Shown: one piece after another, positions 1-6,181 of the stretch
Layout: the number at the start of each line of letters is the position of its first letter
Position numbering within the stretch: position 1 is the stretch's first letter
Origin: Chitinophagaceae bacterium
Lineage (GTDB): Bacteria > Bacteroidota > Bacteroidia > Chitinophagales > Chitinophagaceae
DNA length: 6,181 bases
NCBI GenBank assembly: GCA_025455245.1
Contig: JALOMX010000132.1
Location: 1 to 6,181 of the forward strand
Reading direction: 5' to 3'
Translations under genes and position numbers: made by a program
Notes under the pieces: generated by a model
Database searches by the model: none
Told to the model about the DNA's origin: nothing
Seen by the model: only the letters and a program-made list of their open reading frames with translations

Positions 1-340
1 AGAAGTTCACGGGCGAAAAACAAACCAGGTACATGTGATAAAAAAGATCATTGATTATTCGGAGAGTCCGCATGTTTATGTTACGTGGAACAGCGACAGG
101 AATGATTTGCTTGGCGATGGTTTTCATGCAAACTTTAACTTAGTAAAAGACAGGATAAAAGGAGTTCATATGAGAGATCTTTACCTTGAAGATTATCCTT
201 ACCGCGAGCTGTTTAAATTACTTAGAGAAAACGGCTTTCAGGGCTACTGTAATATTGAATTGGGGAGAATAAGTTGTGAGCCATTGGAATTAATGAAATA
301 CTACCGCGCCTTATTTCTGGCATTACAAAATGCCTTTTAA
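1..340 (+). CDS. Sugar phosphate isomerase/epimerase-like TIM-barrel protein, C-terminal part (5' truncated)
   Basis: The frame is open from base 2 (Glu-Val-His-Gly-Arg, bases 2-16) to the TAA at 338-340, so the gene begins before the window and the GTG at base 35 is an internal valine, not a start. About 113 residues are visible. They match the C-terminal half of the xylose isomerase-like/AP endonuclease 2 superfamily: the EVHG strand, VTWNSD (bases 80-97), GVHMRD with its probable metal-binding His (167-169), YPYRELF, and CNIELG with its probable metal or catalytic Glu (257-259), followed by a YYRALFLAL helix. Family members isomerise, epimerise or dehydrate sugars, or eliminate from keto-sugars, usually with a divalent metal. 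The substrate cannot be told from this fragment, nor whether the protein is exported, because the N-terminus is missing. The stop lies 18 bases before the next gene, suggesting co-transcription. Confidence 0.85.
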   Translation, partial: EVHGRKTNQVHVIKKIIDYSESPHVYVTWNSDRNDLLGDGFHANFNLVKDRIKGVHMRDLYLEDYPYRELFKLLRENGFQGYCNIELGRISCEPLELMKYYRALFLALQNAF

Positions 341-358
341 AATCAATAAATTAAACAA

Positions 359-1636
359 ATGAAAAAATATATTCTGTTTTTTGCCATAATTATTTCAATA
401 AACATTTATGCGCAAAATGAAACGAACTATGATGAAAGCAAAATCCCTGAATATAAACTTCCTGATATTCTTGTTTCAGAAAAGGGTAAGAAAATCACAA
501 ATTCAAGGAGTTGGATAACAAAAAGGAGACCTGAGATTGTATCGCTGTTTGAAGAAAACATCTACGGCAAAGTCCCTGGCGAATTGAAATTCAAAGGGTA
601 CAAAGTCGTTGAAGAAAGCAAGGATGCTTTTAATGGTAAAGCAATTCGAAAACAAGTGGTTTTAAACTTTAAAAATAATGGGAAAGAACTGAATGTTGGA
701 TTATTAATTTACTTGCCTAAAAATGAGGGGAAAGTACCTGTTTTCGTCAGTTACAATTTCTGGGGGAACCATACAGTTGCCGACGATCCGGAAATTCTGC
801 TTACCGAATCGTGGATAAGTAACAACTCTGACTTGGGCAGAACTAATAACCGTGTTACGGAACAATCACGCGGGGTAGGCAAAAAACTACTGTCAGTTGA
901 GAAATTGATTGATGCTGGTTATGGTCTGGCCACAATGTTTGCGGGTGATGTTGACCCGGATAAAGGCGCAGCTGCAGGGCCTGATTATTCTGATGGCATT
1001 CATCCTCTTTTGTATATAAATGGGCAAAAGAAGCCTTTGGATTATGAATGGAGAACTATTGCTGCTTGGGCATGGGGACTGAGTAGAGCACTTGATTATT
1101 TTGAAATGGATGAAGATATTGACCAAAACAAAGTGATTGTTTTTGGACACTCACGGCATGGTAAAGCAGCTCTTTGGGCAGGTGCACTCGACCAACGCTT
1201 TGCGATGGTAATTTCCAATAACTCCGGATGCGGAGGTGCGGCCCTTTCACGCCGTCAGTTTGGAGAACGTTTGGGGGGAATGAATACCGAATTTCCGCAT
1301 TGGTTATGTGGAAATAGTAAAAAATACGATTACAAAGAGGCTACTCTGCCCGTTGATCAACATGAGTTAATCGCACTCATTGCACCCCGTCCCGTATATA
1401 TCGCCAGCGCAGAAGAAGATCTCTGGGCCGATCCCAAAGGTGAATTCCTCTCAGCCTATCATGCAACACCTGTTTATGAATTGTTTGGCAAACAGGGTGT
1501 TTTATCTCCTAACATGCCTGAGATAAACCAACCTTTAATGACTTCCATCGGGTACCACATCCGTTCAGGTGGACATAGCGTCACTGAATTCGACTGGAAC
1601 CAATATATCAAATTTGCAAATATCCATCTAAAATAG
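359..1636 (+). CDS. Secreted CE15-type glucuronoyl esterase-like alpha/beta hydrolase
   Basis: The 425-residue protein starts with a Sec signal peptide (residues 1-19, hydrophobic core 4-16, likely cleavage after YAQ), so it should act in the periplasm or at the surface. The rest resembles bacterial carbohydrate esterase family 15, whose members cleave esters between glucuronic acid of xylan and lignin alcohols; many relatives are annotated as acetylxylan esterases. Visible marks are the nucleophile elbow GHSRHGKAA with Ser265, the following ISNNSGCGGAALSRR segment, the PVDQHELIALIAPRPVYIAS strand region, the acidic loop AEEDLWADPKGE (351-362), and a late GGHS with the likely catalytic His406. 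Fungal CE15 enzymes carry a Glu 23 residues after the Ser; here that place is Asn288, so the acid is probably in the 352-354 loop. The only two cysteines, 291 and 317, might form a disulphide. Length is normal for a single-domain enzyme. Exact substrate (glucuronoyl versus acetyl ester) is unproven. Confidence 0.85.
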   Translation: MKKYILFFAIIISINIYAQNETNYDESKIPEYKLPDILVSEKGKKITNSRSWITKRRPEIVSLFEENIYGKVPGELKFKGYKVVEESKDAFNGKAIRKQVVLNFKNNGKELNVGLLIYLPKNEGKVPVFVSYNFWGNHTVADDPEILLTESWISNNSDLGRTNNRVTEQSRGVGKKLLSVEKLIDAGYGLATMFAGDVDPDKGAAAGPDYSDGIHPLLYINGQKKPLDYEWRTIAAWAWGLSRALDYFEMDEDIDQNKVIVFGHSRHGKAALWAGALDQRFAMVISNNSGCGGAALSRRQFGERLGGMNTEFPHWLCGNSKKYDYKEATLPVDQHELIALIAPRPVYIASAEEDLWADPKGEFLSAYHATPVYELFGKQGVLSPNMPEINQPLMTSIGYHIRSGGHSVTEFDWNQYIKFANIHLK

Positions 1637-1645
1637 AACAAAAAC

Positions 1646-2149
1646 ATGCATCATAACAGAACAACATATAAGCCCATACAACTTATCACTCTCATGTTAT
1701 TGCGTTTCCTCATTGGCTGGCATTTGCTGTATGAAGGCATATCGAAATTTCTTATTCCCAACTGGACATCTGCGGGTTTCCTAAAAGAATCGCAATGGAT
1801 CATGTCGGGGGTTTCCCATTGGATTGTATCGAACCCTAAAGTATTGATAATAGTTGATATTTTGAATACCTGGGGACTGATTGCCATTGGTCTGGGATTA
1901 ATCATTGGACTTTTTACGCGTGTTGCAGCCATTTCAGGAGCTATTCTTCTTCTGGTTTATTTTATGAATAATGCGCCGATAACAGGGATCGAGTATTCTA
2001 TCCCGACCGAAGGAAATAACCTTGTAGTCAACAGAACATTGATAGAGGCAATTGCCCTTTTTGCCCTGGCAGTATTCCCTACAGGGTCAATTTTTGGGCT
2101 TGATGCTTTATTTTACAAAGCAAAACTGAAAAAAATAACTAAAGAGTAA
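1646..2149 (+). CDS. DoxX family integral membrane protein
   Basis: This 167-residue protein shows about four hydrophobic segments, near residues 11-29, 67-88, 92-108 and 130-147. The first carries the DoxX-like pattern of an Arg in the helix followed by Gly, Glu and Lys (LLRFLIGWHLLYEGISKF, 18-35), and a soluble loop with WTSAGFL follows. DoxX proteins are small inner-membrane proteins; some are subunits of thiosulfate:quinone oxidoreductase, but most have no assigned reaction, and no sulfur-metabolism gene is seen here. The C-terminus is Lys-rich (KAKLKKITKE), consistent with a cytoplasmic tail. It starts 9 bases after the esterase and ends 4 bases before the Gfo/Idh/MocA gene. The tight pairing with a Tat-exported oxidoreductase suggests a shared role, for example passing electrons to the quinone pool, but that is inference. 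The overlapping minus-strand reading frame (1651-1932) is a shadow. Confidence 0.85.
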   Translation: MHHNRTTYKPIQLITLMLLRFLIGWHLLYEGISKFLIPNWTSAGFLKESQWIMSGVSHWIVSNPKVLIIVDILNTWGLIAIGLGLIIGLFTRVAAISGAILLLVYFMNNAPITGIEYSIPTEGNNLVVNRTLIEAIALFALAVFPTGSIFGLDALFYKAKLKKITKE

Positions 2150-2153
2150 GAAT

Positions 2154-3734
2154 ATGTCAAAGGATAATAATAGACGGCAAACACAAAATTCCAATGAAAA
2201 AAATACACAGTCGCGGCGCACGATGTTAAAGGCTATGGCGGGGATCCCTGTTTTAGGGCTGTTTGCTTATGAACTAATGGAAAAAAAATCATTTGACCGT
2301 TCAAAAGGAAACCACTTAATCAAAGAGTTAGGATTAGACGACATCCAACCACCTACCAGAATTTCGACATCAGGTGAAGTAGATTTGCTTCGCATAGGAA
2401 TCATAGGTTTTGGCAACAGGGCGGGTCAGTTGGCTAATGGGCTTGGTTTTATTCACCCTGTAACCATGGAAAACTGGCGCAAAAACGAAAGGCTTAACAA
2501 TTGGTTGGAACAGGAAAGTCTGAATGTAGCTATCACCGGCATTTGTGATGTTTTTGACCTGCATGCCGAAAATGGACTTGCAACTGCAAAAAACGAATTA
2601 CTGGCTGGCGGTGCAAAACATTCCGGGCTTCCGGTTAAACGTTATCGGACTTATCTGGAAATGCTGACCGATAGCTCTATTGATGCAGTAATTATTGCTA
2701 CACCTGACCATCACCATGCCAGAATTACCATAGACGCTATTCAAGCCGGAAAACATGTTTACCTTGAAAAAAGCCTTTGCCACACCGAAGAGGAATTATA
2801 TGAGGTGTATGATGTAGTTAGAAATAGCAACAGAGTATTTCAGTTGGGACATCAAATTACTCAAAATGTTGTCTTTCAGCAAGCAAAAGAAATCATAAGA
2901 AAAAACATTCTTGGAAAAATTTCGATCATTGAAACTACCTCCAATCGAAATACAGCGGATGGAGCATGGATCAGACATTTAGACGCAAACGGCAACCCTA
3001 AACCGGGTAACTTGCAATCAATCGACTGGAAACAATGGTTGGGGAACTCACCAGAAGTGCCTTTTACTATTGACCGTTTCTATAACTGGACAAAGTTTTT
3101 TGATTACGACACAGGCATGTTGGGACAACTTTTTACCCATGAGTATGATGCTATTAACCAGTTGTTGAGGATTGGAATCCCGAAATCAGCAGTTGCCTCC
3201 GGTGGAATTTATTACTGGAAAGATAACCGTGAGATTCCGGATGTATTGCATGCGGTTTTTGAATACCCGGAAAAGGAATTGACTTTAATGTACAGCGCCA
3301 GCCTGGCAAGTAGCCGTTCCAGGGGACGTGTCATTATGGGTCATGATGCCTCCATGGAATTAGGTGGAACAATAACTATTACCGCCGACAATAATTCAAC
3401 CCGGTATAAACAAAAAATACAAGACGGGACAATTGAAACAGACGCACCCATGCTTACCGTTAGTTCAGGCAGCGGCTCAATAGATGCTGTAACATCGGCA
3501 ACAGAAAAATACTATGCATCCAGAGGCTTAACTTCAACCTTTATAAACGGACGGAGAATTGATATAACTCACTTACACTTAAAAGAGTGGATAGATTGTA
3601 TTCGCCATGGAGGTACACCAAGTGTGGATATTGAAAAATCTTTTGAAGAAGGCGTTACTGTATTGATGGCACACAAATCCTATTTAGAAAAACGCCGTGT
3701 GGAATGGGACCCGGTGCTTAGAAAAATTGTGTAA
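2154..3734 (+). CDS. Tat-exported Gfo/Idh/MocA family oxidoreductase
   Basis: This 526-residue protein has a twin-arginine signal: SRRTMLK (residues 20-26) followed by a short hydrophobic stretch (about 27-42). The folded, cofactor-loaded enzyme should therefore be exported. No clear AxA cleavage site is visible, so it may stay anchored. The NAD(P)-binding Rossmann domain begins at about residue 79 with RIGIIGFGNRAG (Gly82, Gly85, Gly87), continues through ITGICDVFD and IDAVIIATPDHHHA, and reaches the catalytic Lys segment YLEKSLCHTEEE (Lys206). The second domain carries the GMLGQLFTHEYDAINQLL helix (His329 likely catalytic). The family usually reads EKP where this has EKS. The stretch between the glycine motif and the second strand (about residues 88-128) is long, which I recall as a feature of a Bacteroidota Tat subfamily. 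Members oxidise or reduce sugars; some (GH109-type) cleave glycosides through a bound NAD and a transient keto-sugar. The substrate is unknown. A very long C-terminal domain accounts for the above-average length. Confidence 0.9.
   Translation: MSKDNNRRQTQNSNEKNTQSRRTMLKAMAGIPVLGLFAYELMEKKSFDRSKGNHLIKELGLDDIQPPTRISTSGEVDLLRIGIIGFGNRAGQLANGLGFIHPVTMENWRKNERLNNWLEQESLNVAITGICDVFDLHAENGLATAKNELLAGGAKHSGLPVKRYRTYLEMLTDSSIDAVIIATPDHHHARITIDAIQAGKHVYLEKSLCHTEEELYEVYDVVRNSNRVFQLGHQITQNVVFQQAKEIIRKNILGKISIIETTSNRNTADGAWIRHLDANGNPKPGNLQSIDWKQWLGNSPEVPFTIDRFYNWTKFFDYDTGMLGQLFTHEYDAINQLLRIGIPKSAVASGGIYYWKDNREIPDVLHAVFEYPEKELTLMYSASLASSRSRGRVIMGHDASMELGGTITITADNNSTRYKQKIQDGTIETDAPMLTVSSGSGSIDAVTSATEKYYASRGLTSTFINGRRIDITHLHLKEWIDCIRHGGTPSVDIEKSFEEGVTVLMAHKSYLEKRRVEWDPVLRKIV
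2211..2279 (+). other. Twin-arginine (Tat) signal region of the oxidoreductase
   Basis: Codons for Ser20, Arg21 and Arg22 lie at 2211-2219, and a moderately hydrophobic segment (MAGIPVLGLFAYELM) follows before a Lys pair at residues 44-45. The polar n-region before the twin Arg is long (19 residues) and contains a second Arg-Arg at residues 7-8 that lacks the Tat consensus context. Predicted by eye only. Confidence 0.8.
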
Positions 3735-3764
3735 AAATTTATTTAGTAAGTAACAAATGATGCC
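3735..3764 (+). other. Longest intergenic gap, 30 bases, AT-rich
   Basis: This is the only gap large enough to hold a control element. It is AT-rich, has no stem-loop terminator and no recognisable Bacteroidota promoter (TTTG ... TAnnTTTG). It contains an ATG ATG CCA TGA mini-frame at 3757-3768 whose stop overlaps the downstream start as ATGA. Read-through from the upstream gene is the simplest reading. Confidence 0.5.
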
Positions 3765-5768
3765 ATGAGTAAATTAATATTCTTTTTCTTTTGTACTTTA
3801 TTTTATGTTTCTGCAGTAGCACAGAATGAAAAACCTTCAAAATTGAAAAGAGCAAACAGCTTTTTGGGGGTTCATTTTGATTTGCACGCCAGTGAAGACA
3901 TAACTGATGCTGGTAAAACATTGACTGCCGAAATGATCGATACATTCCTCACCAAAGTAAAGCCGGATTACATTCAGGTTGACTGCAAAGGTCATCCGGG
4001 GATATCGAGCTATCCGACCAAAGTTGGGTATCATGTAATTGGTTTCGAAAAAGACCCGTTGGAACTTTGGCGTAGAGTAACTGAACAGAACAATGTTGCA
4101 TTATTTATGCACTTCTCCGGGGTAATAGACAGCAAAGTGGTAAAAGAACATCCGGATTGGGCAGTAATAAATGCAAACGGGGAACGAAGTTCTGGAAATA
4201 CGTCATTTTTCAGCCCATATCTTGATAAATATATGATTCCTCAACTTATGGAACTAAGCGATTATAATGTAGATGGCGCCTGGATTGACGGAGAATGCTG
4301 GGCTGTTGAACCTGATTATTGCGAAGCTTCTTTAAATCGATTCAGGAAAGAAACCGGAATTAAAGAGGTACCTAAAGGCCCATCTGACAAAAACTATCCC
4401 GAATTTTTGGAATATACGCGAAGCTTGTTTCGACAACACATGGAAAAATACATAAACGCCATTCATGAATATAATCCTGAATTTCAAATCACCAGCAATT
4501 GGGCCTTTACTTCATTAATGCCGGAAAAAGTAGCCGCCAAAGTGGATTTTTTGTCTGGTGATGTAACCCCACAGAATGGGGTTTATCGCTCTGCTTTCGA
4601 AGCAAGGTGTGTTGCGCCACAAGGTTTACCCTGGGACCTGATGGCCTGGGGCTTTTCATGGGATAATGGGAAAATGCCAATGAACATAAAATCATCGGCA
4701 CAACTTCAACAGGAAGCTGCTCAAATTATGGCTATGGGCGGGGGTGTTCAGTTTTATTTTACTCAGAACCGCGATTTATCAATCAAACCCTGGCTGGCTG
4801 AAACCTTATCTGAGGTAGCAATTTTTTGTCGTGAAAGGCAGCCATACTGCCATAAGGCAAAGGCAGTACCCCAGGTTGCATTGCTTTTCCCCACTGCTTA
4901 TTACCAGAAAAAAGCGCTGAGACCCTATCATAATTCAACAAAAGAATTGGAAGGGGCATTGAATCTTATACTCGATAGTCAAGTTCCGGTTGAAATTTTG
5001 ATGGAACATCACCTGAGTGGCAATATGGAAAAGTACCCGCTCATTATTATCCCGGAATGTGATTATATAGCGGATTCATTTATGACAGAATTAAAAGATT
5101 ATTCAAAAAATGGGGGCAATTTATTAATTCTTGGTGTTGAAACTGCTAAATTATTTGAAAAAGAACTTGGGATCAAAATACTGAAAAATAAACCTGAACG
5201 TGAAGCTTTTATTGCTGTTTCAAACAAGATGGGAACTATCCGCTCTCCCTTGGCCTCATTGGAATTAATGCCGGGAACTATCCGTACGTCTAATTTTTAT
5301 AATACCTGCGATTTCAGGGAAATAGGAAAGGAAACAGCTTCGTCAAAGAACAAATCAGGCAAAGGTCAGGTTGTAGGTGTTTATTTTGATGCCGGCACAG
5401 CTTATTTGGATTACAAATCTCCTGTACTACGCGATTTTATCAAAAACCAAATAACAGAAATATTTACCAACCCATTGGTCAAAATTTCAGGATCAAACTT
5501 AGTGCATGTTACCGTTAACCAGCTAAATGAAAAGGTGTACATAAATCTATTAAATGCTGCTGGTGACCACACCAACCCAAAGGCGATCGGGTACGATGAA
5601 ATACCGTCGTTAAAAAATCTGACGGTTCAAATAAATACAGTTAAAAAACCTAGCAAAATTTTATTGCAACCCAATAACCAGGAACTGAAAATTAATTTTC
5701 ACGAGGGATTTGCTGAGGTTTTAATTGCTGAATTAGAAATTTACTCTATTTTGGAAGTATTCCCTTAA
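3765..5768 (+). CDS. Secreted putative glycoside hydrolase, TIM barrel plus beta-galactosidase trimerisation-like domain
   Basis: This 667-residue protein begins with a Sec signal peptide (1-20, cleavage likely after VAQ). An in-frame TAA at 3747-3749 makes ATG 3765 the first possible start. Residues about 30-365 read as a TIM barrel of the hypothetical glycosyl hydrolase 6 / alpha-amylase or fucosidase-like type: SFLGVHFDLHAS, PDYIQVDCKGHPG, ALFMHFSGV, and YNVDGAWIDGECW, where Asp175 or Glu177 sits at the end of a strand as a catalytic residue would. The early pattern is similar to proteins often named alpha-L-fucosidase, but true GH29 motifs are not certain. Residues about 368-560 resemble the GATase-like trimerisation domain of GH42-type enzymes (YPLIIIPECDYIADSF, NGGNLLILG), and about 570-665 look like a C-terminal beta-sandwich. 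Its place between the oxidoreductase and a serine hydrolase, and its export signal, fit extracellular glycan breakdown. I cannot assign a CAZy family or substrate. Confidence 0.75.
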   Translation: MSKLIFFFFCTLFYVSAVAQNEKPSKLKRANSFLGVHFDLHASEDITDAGKTLTAEMIDTFLTKVKPDYIQVDCKGHPGISSYPTKVGYHVIGFEKDPLELWRRVTEQNNVALFMHFSGVIDSKVVKEHPDWAVINANGERSSGNTSFFSPYLDKYMIPQLMELSDYNVDGAWIDGECWAVEPDYCEASLNRFRKETGIKEVPKGPSDKNYPEFLEYTRSLFRQHMEKYINAIHEYNPEFQITSNWAFTSLMPEKVAAKVDFLSGDVTPQNGVYRSAFEARCVAPQGLPWDLMAWGFSWDNGKMPMNIKSSAQLQQEAAQIMAMGGGVQFYFTQNRDLSIKPWLAETLSEVAIFCRERQPYCHKAKAVPQVALLFPTAYYQKKALRPYHNSTKELEGALNLILDSQVPVEILMEHHLSGNMEKYPLIIIPECDYIADSFMTELKDYSKNGGNLLILGVETAKLFEKELGIKILKNKPEREAFIAVSNKMGTIRSPLASLELMPGTIRTSNFYNTCDFREIGKETASSKNKSGKGQVVGVYFDAGTAYLDYKSPVLRDFIKNQITEIFTNPLVKISGSNLVHVTVNQLNEKVYINLLNAAGDHTNPKAIGYDEIPSLKNLTVQINTVKKPSKILLQPNNQELKINFHEGFAEVLIAELEIYSILEVFP

Positions 5769-5772
5769 TTTA

Positions 5773-6181
5773 ATGATAATGAGTTCTATACTGGCAATTT
5801 TATTGTTTCCCTTTATCCTATACTGTAATAAGTTACCATCTGGAATGATTTTCCCAAAAGAGGAATGGCAAGCAAGTACACCAGAAAAACAGGGAATTAA
5901 TTCAAAAAAAATGAAAGTGGCACTTGATTATCTTGAATCAAACTCAGGACATAACGGAAACAAAGAACTTGCAATTATTTGTAATGGATACATGATATAT
6001 GAAGGTGAAAATGTTGATAGCACACACAATATTTGGTCTTGTTCAAAGACATTTACCAGCACTGTATTAGGGTTACTAGTAGATGATAAAGTGATTTCAT
6101 TGGATTCAAAAGCAGCAGACTTTGAACCCCTTCTGAAAACGTTTTATTCTGAAGTTTCTTATGGCAATTTTGTTACGCTAA
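5773..6181 (+). CDS. Serine hydrolase, beta-lactamase class C-like, N-terminal part (3' truncated)
   Basis: The frame opens with ATG at 5773 (or the in-frame ATG at 5779) just 4 bases after the previous stop and stays open to the window end, giving 136 residues. A hydrophobic N-terminus (residues 4-17, SSILAILLFPFILY) signals export; Cys18 right after it could be a lipoprotein acylation site, but Tyr at -1 is a poor lipobox. The mature part has the usual opening of this family (EEWQASTPEKQGINSKKMK) and then NIWSCSKTFTSTVLGLLVDD, in which Ser89 and Lys92 form the S-x-x-K active-site motif of class C beta-lactamases, DD-peptidases and related esterases. The Tyr-x-Asn and third motifs lie beyond the window. 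Members include esterases and peptidases with many substrates; in a carbohydrate operon, deacylation of a glycan is plausible but unproven, and antibiotic resistance should not be assumed. Confidence 0.85.
   Translation, partial: MIMSSILAILLFPFILYCNKLPSGMIFPKEEWQASTPEKQGINSKKMKVALDYLESNSGHNGNKELAIICNGYMIYEGENVDSTHNIWSCSKTFTSTVLGLLVDDKVISLDSKAADFEPLLKTFYSEVSYGNFVTL

Noticed and set aside
35..340. A separate 101-residue gene starting at GTG 35
   Set aside because: The same frame is open to the window's first bases and encodes family-consistent sequence (EVHGR at 2-16), so 35 is an internal valine codon of a truncated gene.
893..1250. Minus-strand reading frames inside the esterase gene
   Set aside because: They lie wholly within a strongly supported + strand gene, have no recognisable domain and look like antisense shadows.
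1651..1932. 93-residue minus-strand frame opposite DoxX
   Set aside because: The + strand frame has clear transmembrane and DoxX features; the antisense product shows no family pattern.
2370..2978. Three short minus-strand frames within the oxidoreductase gene
   Set aside because: They are antisense to conserved Rossmann-domain coding sequence and have no independent support.
3739..4034. Minus-strand frames covering the 3735-3764 gap and the start of the glycosidase gene
   Set aside because: The products are low-complexity with no motif, and they oppose a signal peptide and barrel start that are clearly coding.
5231..5284. 12-base direct repeat GGGAACTATCCG at 5231-5242 and 5273-5284
   Set aside because: Both copies are in the same frame and encode Gly-Thr-Ile-Arg 14 residues apart within a coding region; a short match like this is likely chance or a local duplication, with no sign of a mobile or regulatory element.
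5769..5772. Possible terminator or promoter between the glycosidase and the serine hydrolase
   Set aside because: Only four bases separate the genes, with no stem-loop and no promoter-like pattern.

Overview
The window looks like a piece of a Bacteroidota chromosome. It is AT-rich, the starts lack Shine-Dalgarno sequences and are preceded by A/T-rich leaders, signal peptides end in the ...YAQ/...VAQ style common in that phylum, and the protein families (Tat-exported Gfo/Idh/MocA oxidoreductase beside DoxX, CE15-type esterase, secreted putative glycosidase, class-C serine hydrolase) are typical of its polysaccharide-degrading members. A marine or sediment Marinilabiliales/Prolixibacteraceae-like source would fit, but this is only an impression.

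Layout: six genes, all on the + strand, packed with gaps of 18, 9, 4, 30 and 4 bases. In order: (1) the C-terminal part of a sugar phosphate isomerase/epimerase-like TIM barrel, cut by the window start; (2) a secreted CE15-type glucuronoyl esterase-like hydrolase; (3) a four-helix DoxX-family membrane protein; (4) a Gfo/Idh/MocA oxidoreductase with a twin-arginine signal; (5) a 667-residue secreted putative glycoside hydrolase of the TIM barrel plus GATase-like domain type; (6) the N-terminal part of a serine beta-lactamase-like hydrolase, cut by the window end. No gap exceeds 30 bases, and I see no terminator or promoter between genes, so this is most simply one operon extending beyond both ends.

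Working together (inference): the set reads as the enzymatic cargo of a carbohydrate-utilisation locus. The esterase and putative glycosidase would act outside the cytoplasm on a decorated, possibly uronic-acid-containing glycan. The Tat-exported oxidoreductase, perhaps electron-coupled to the membrane through DoxX, and the isomerase-like TIM barrel could modify released sugars, possibly by a keto-sugar route. No transporter, SusC/SusD pair or regulator lies inside the window, so substrate and induction cannot be read from it. No RNA genes, mobile elements, CRISPR arrays or substantial repeats were found.
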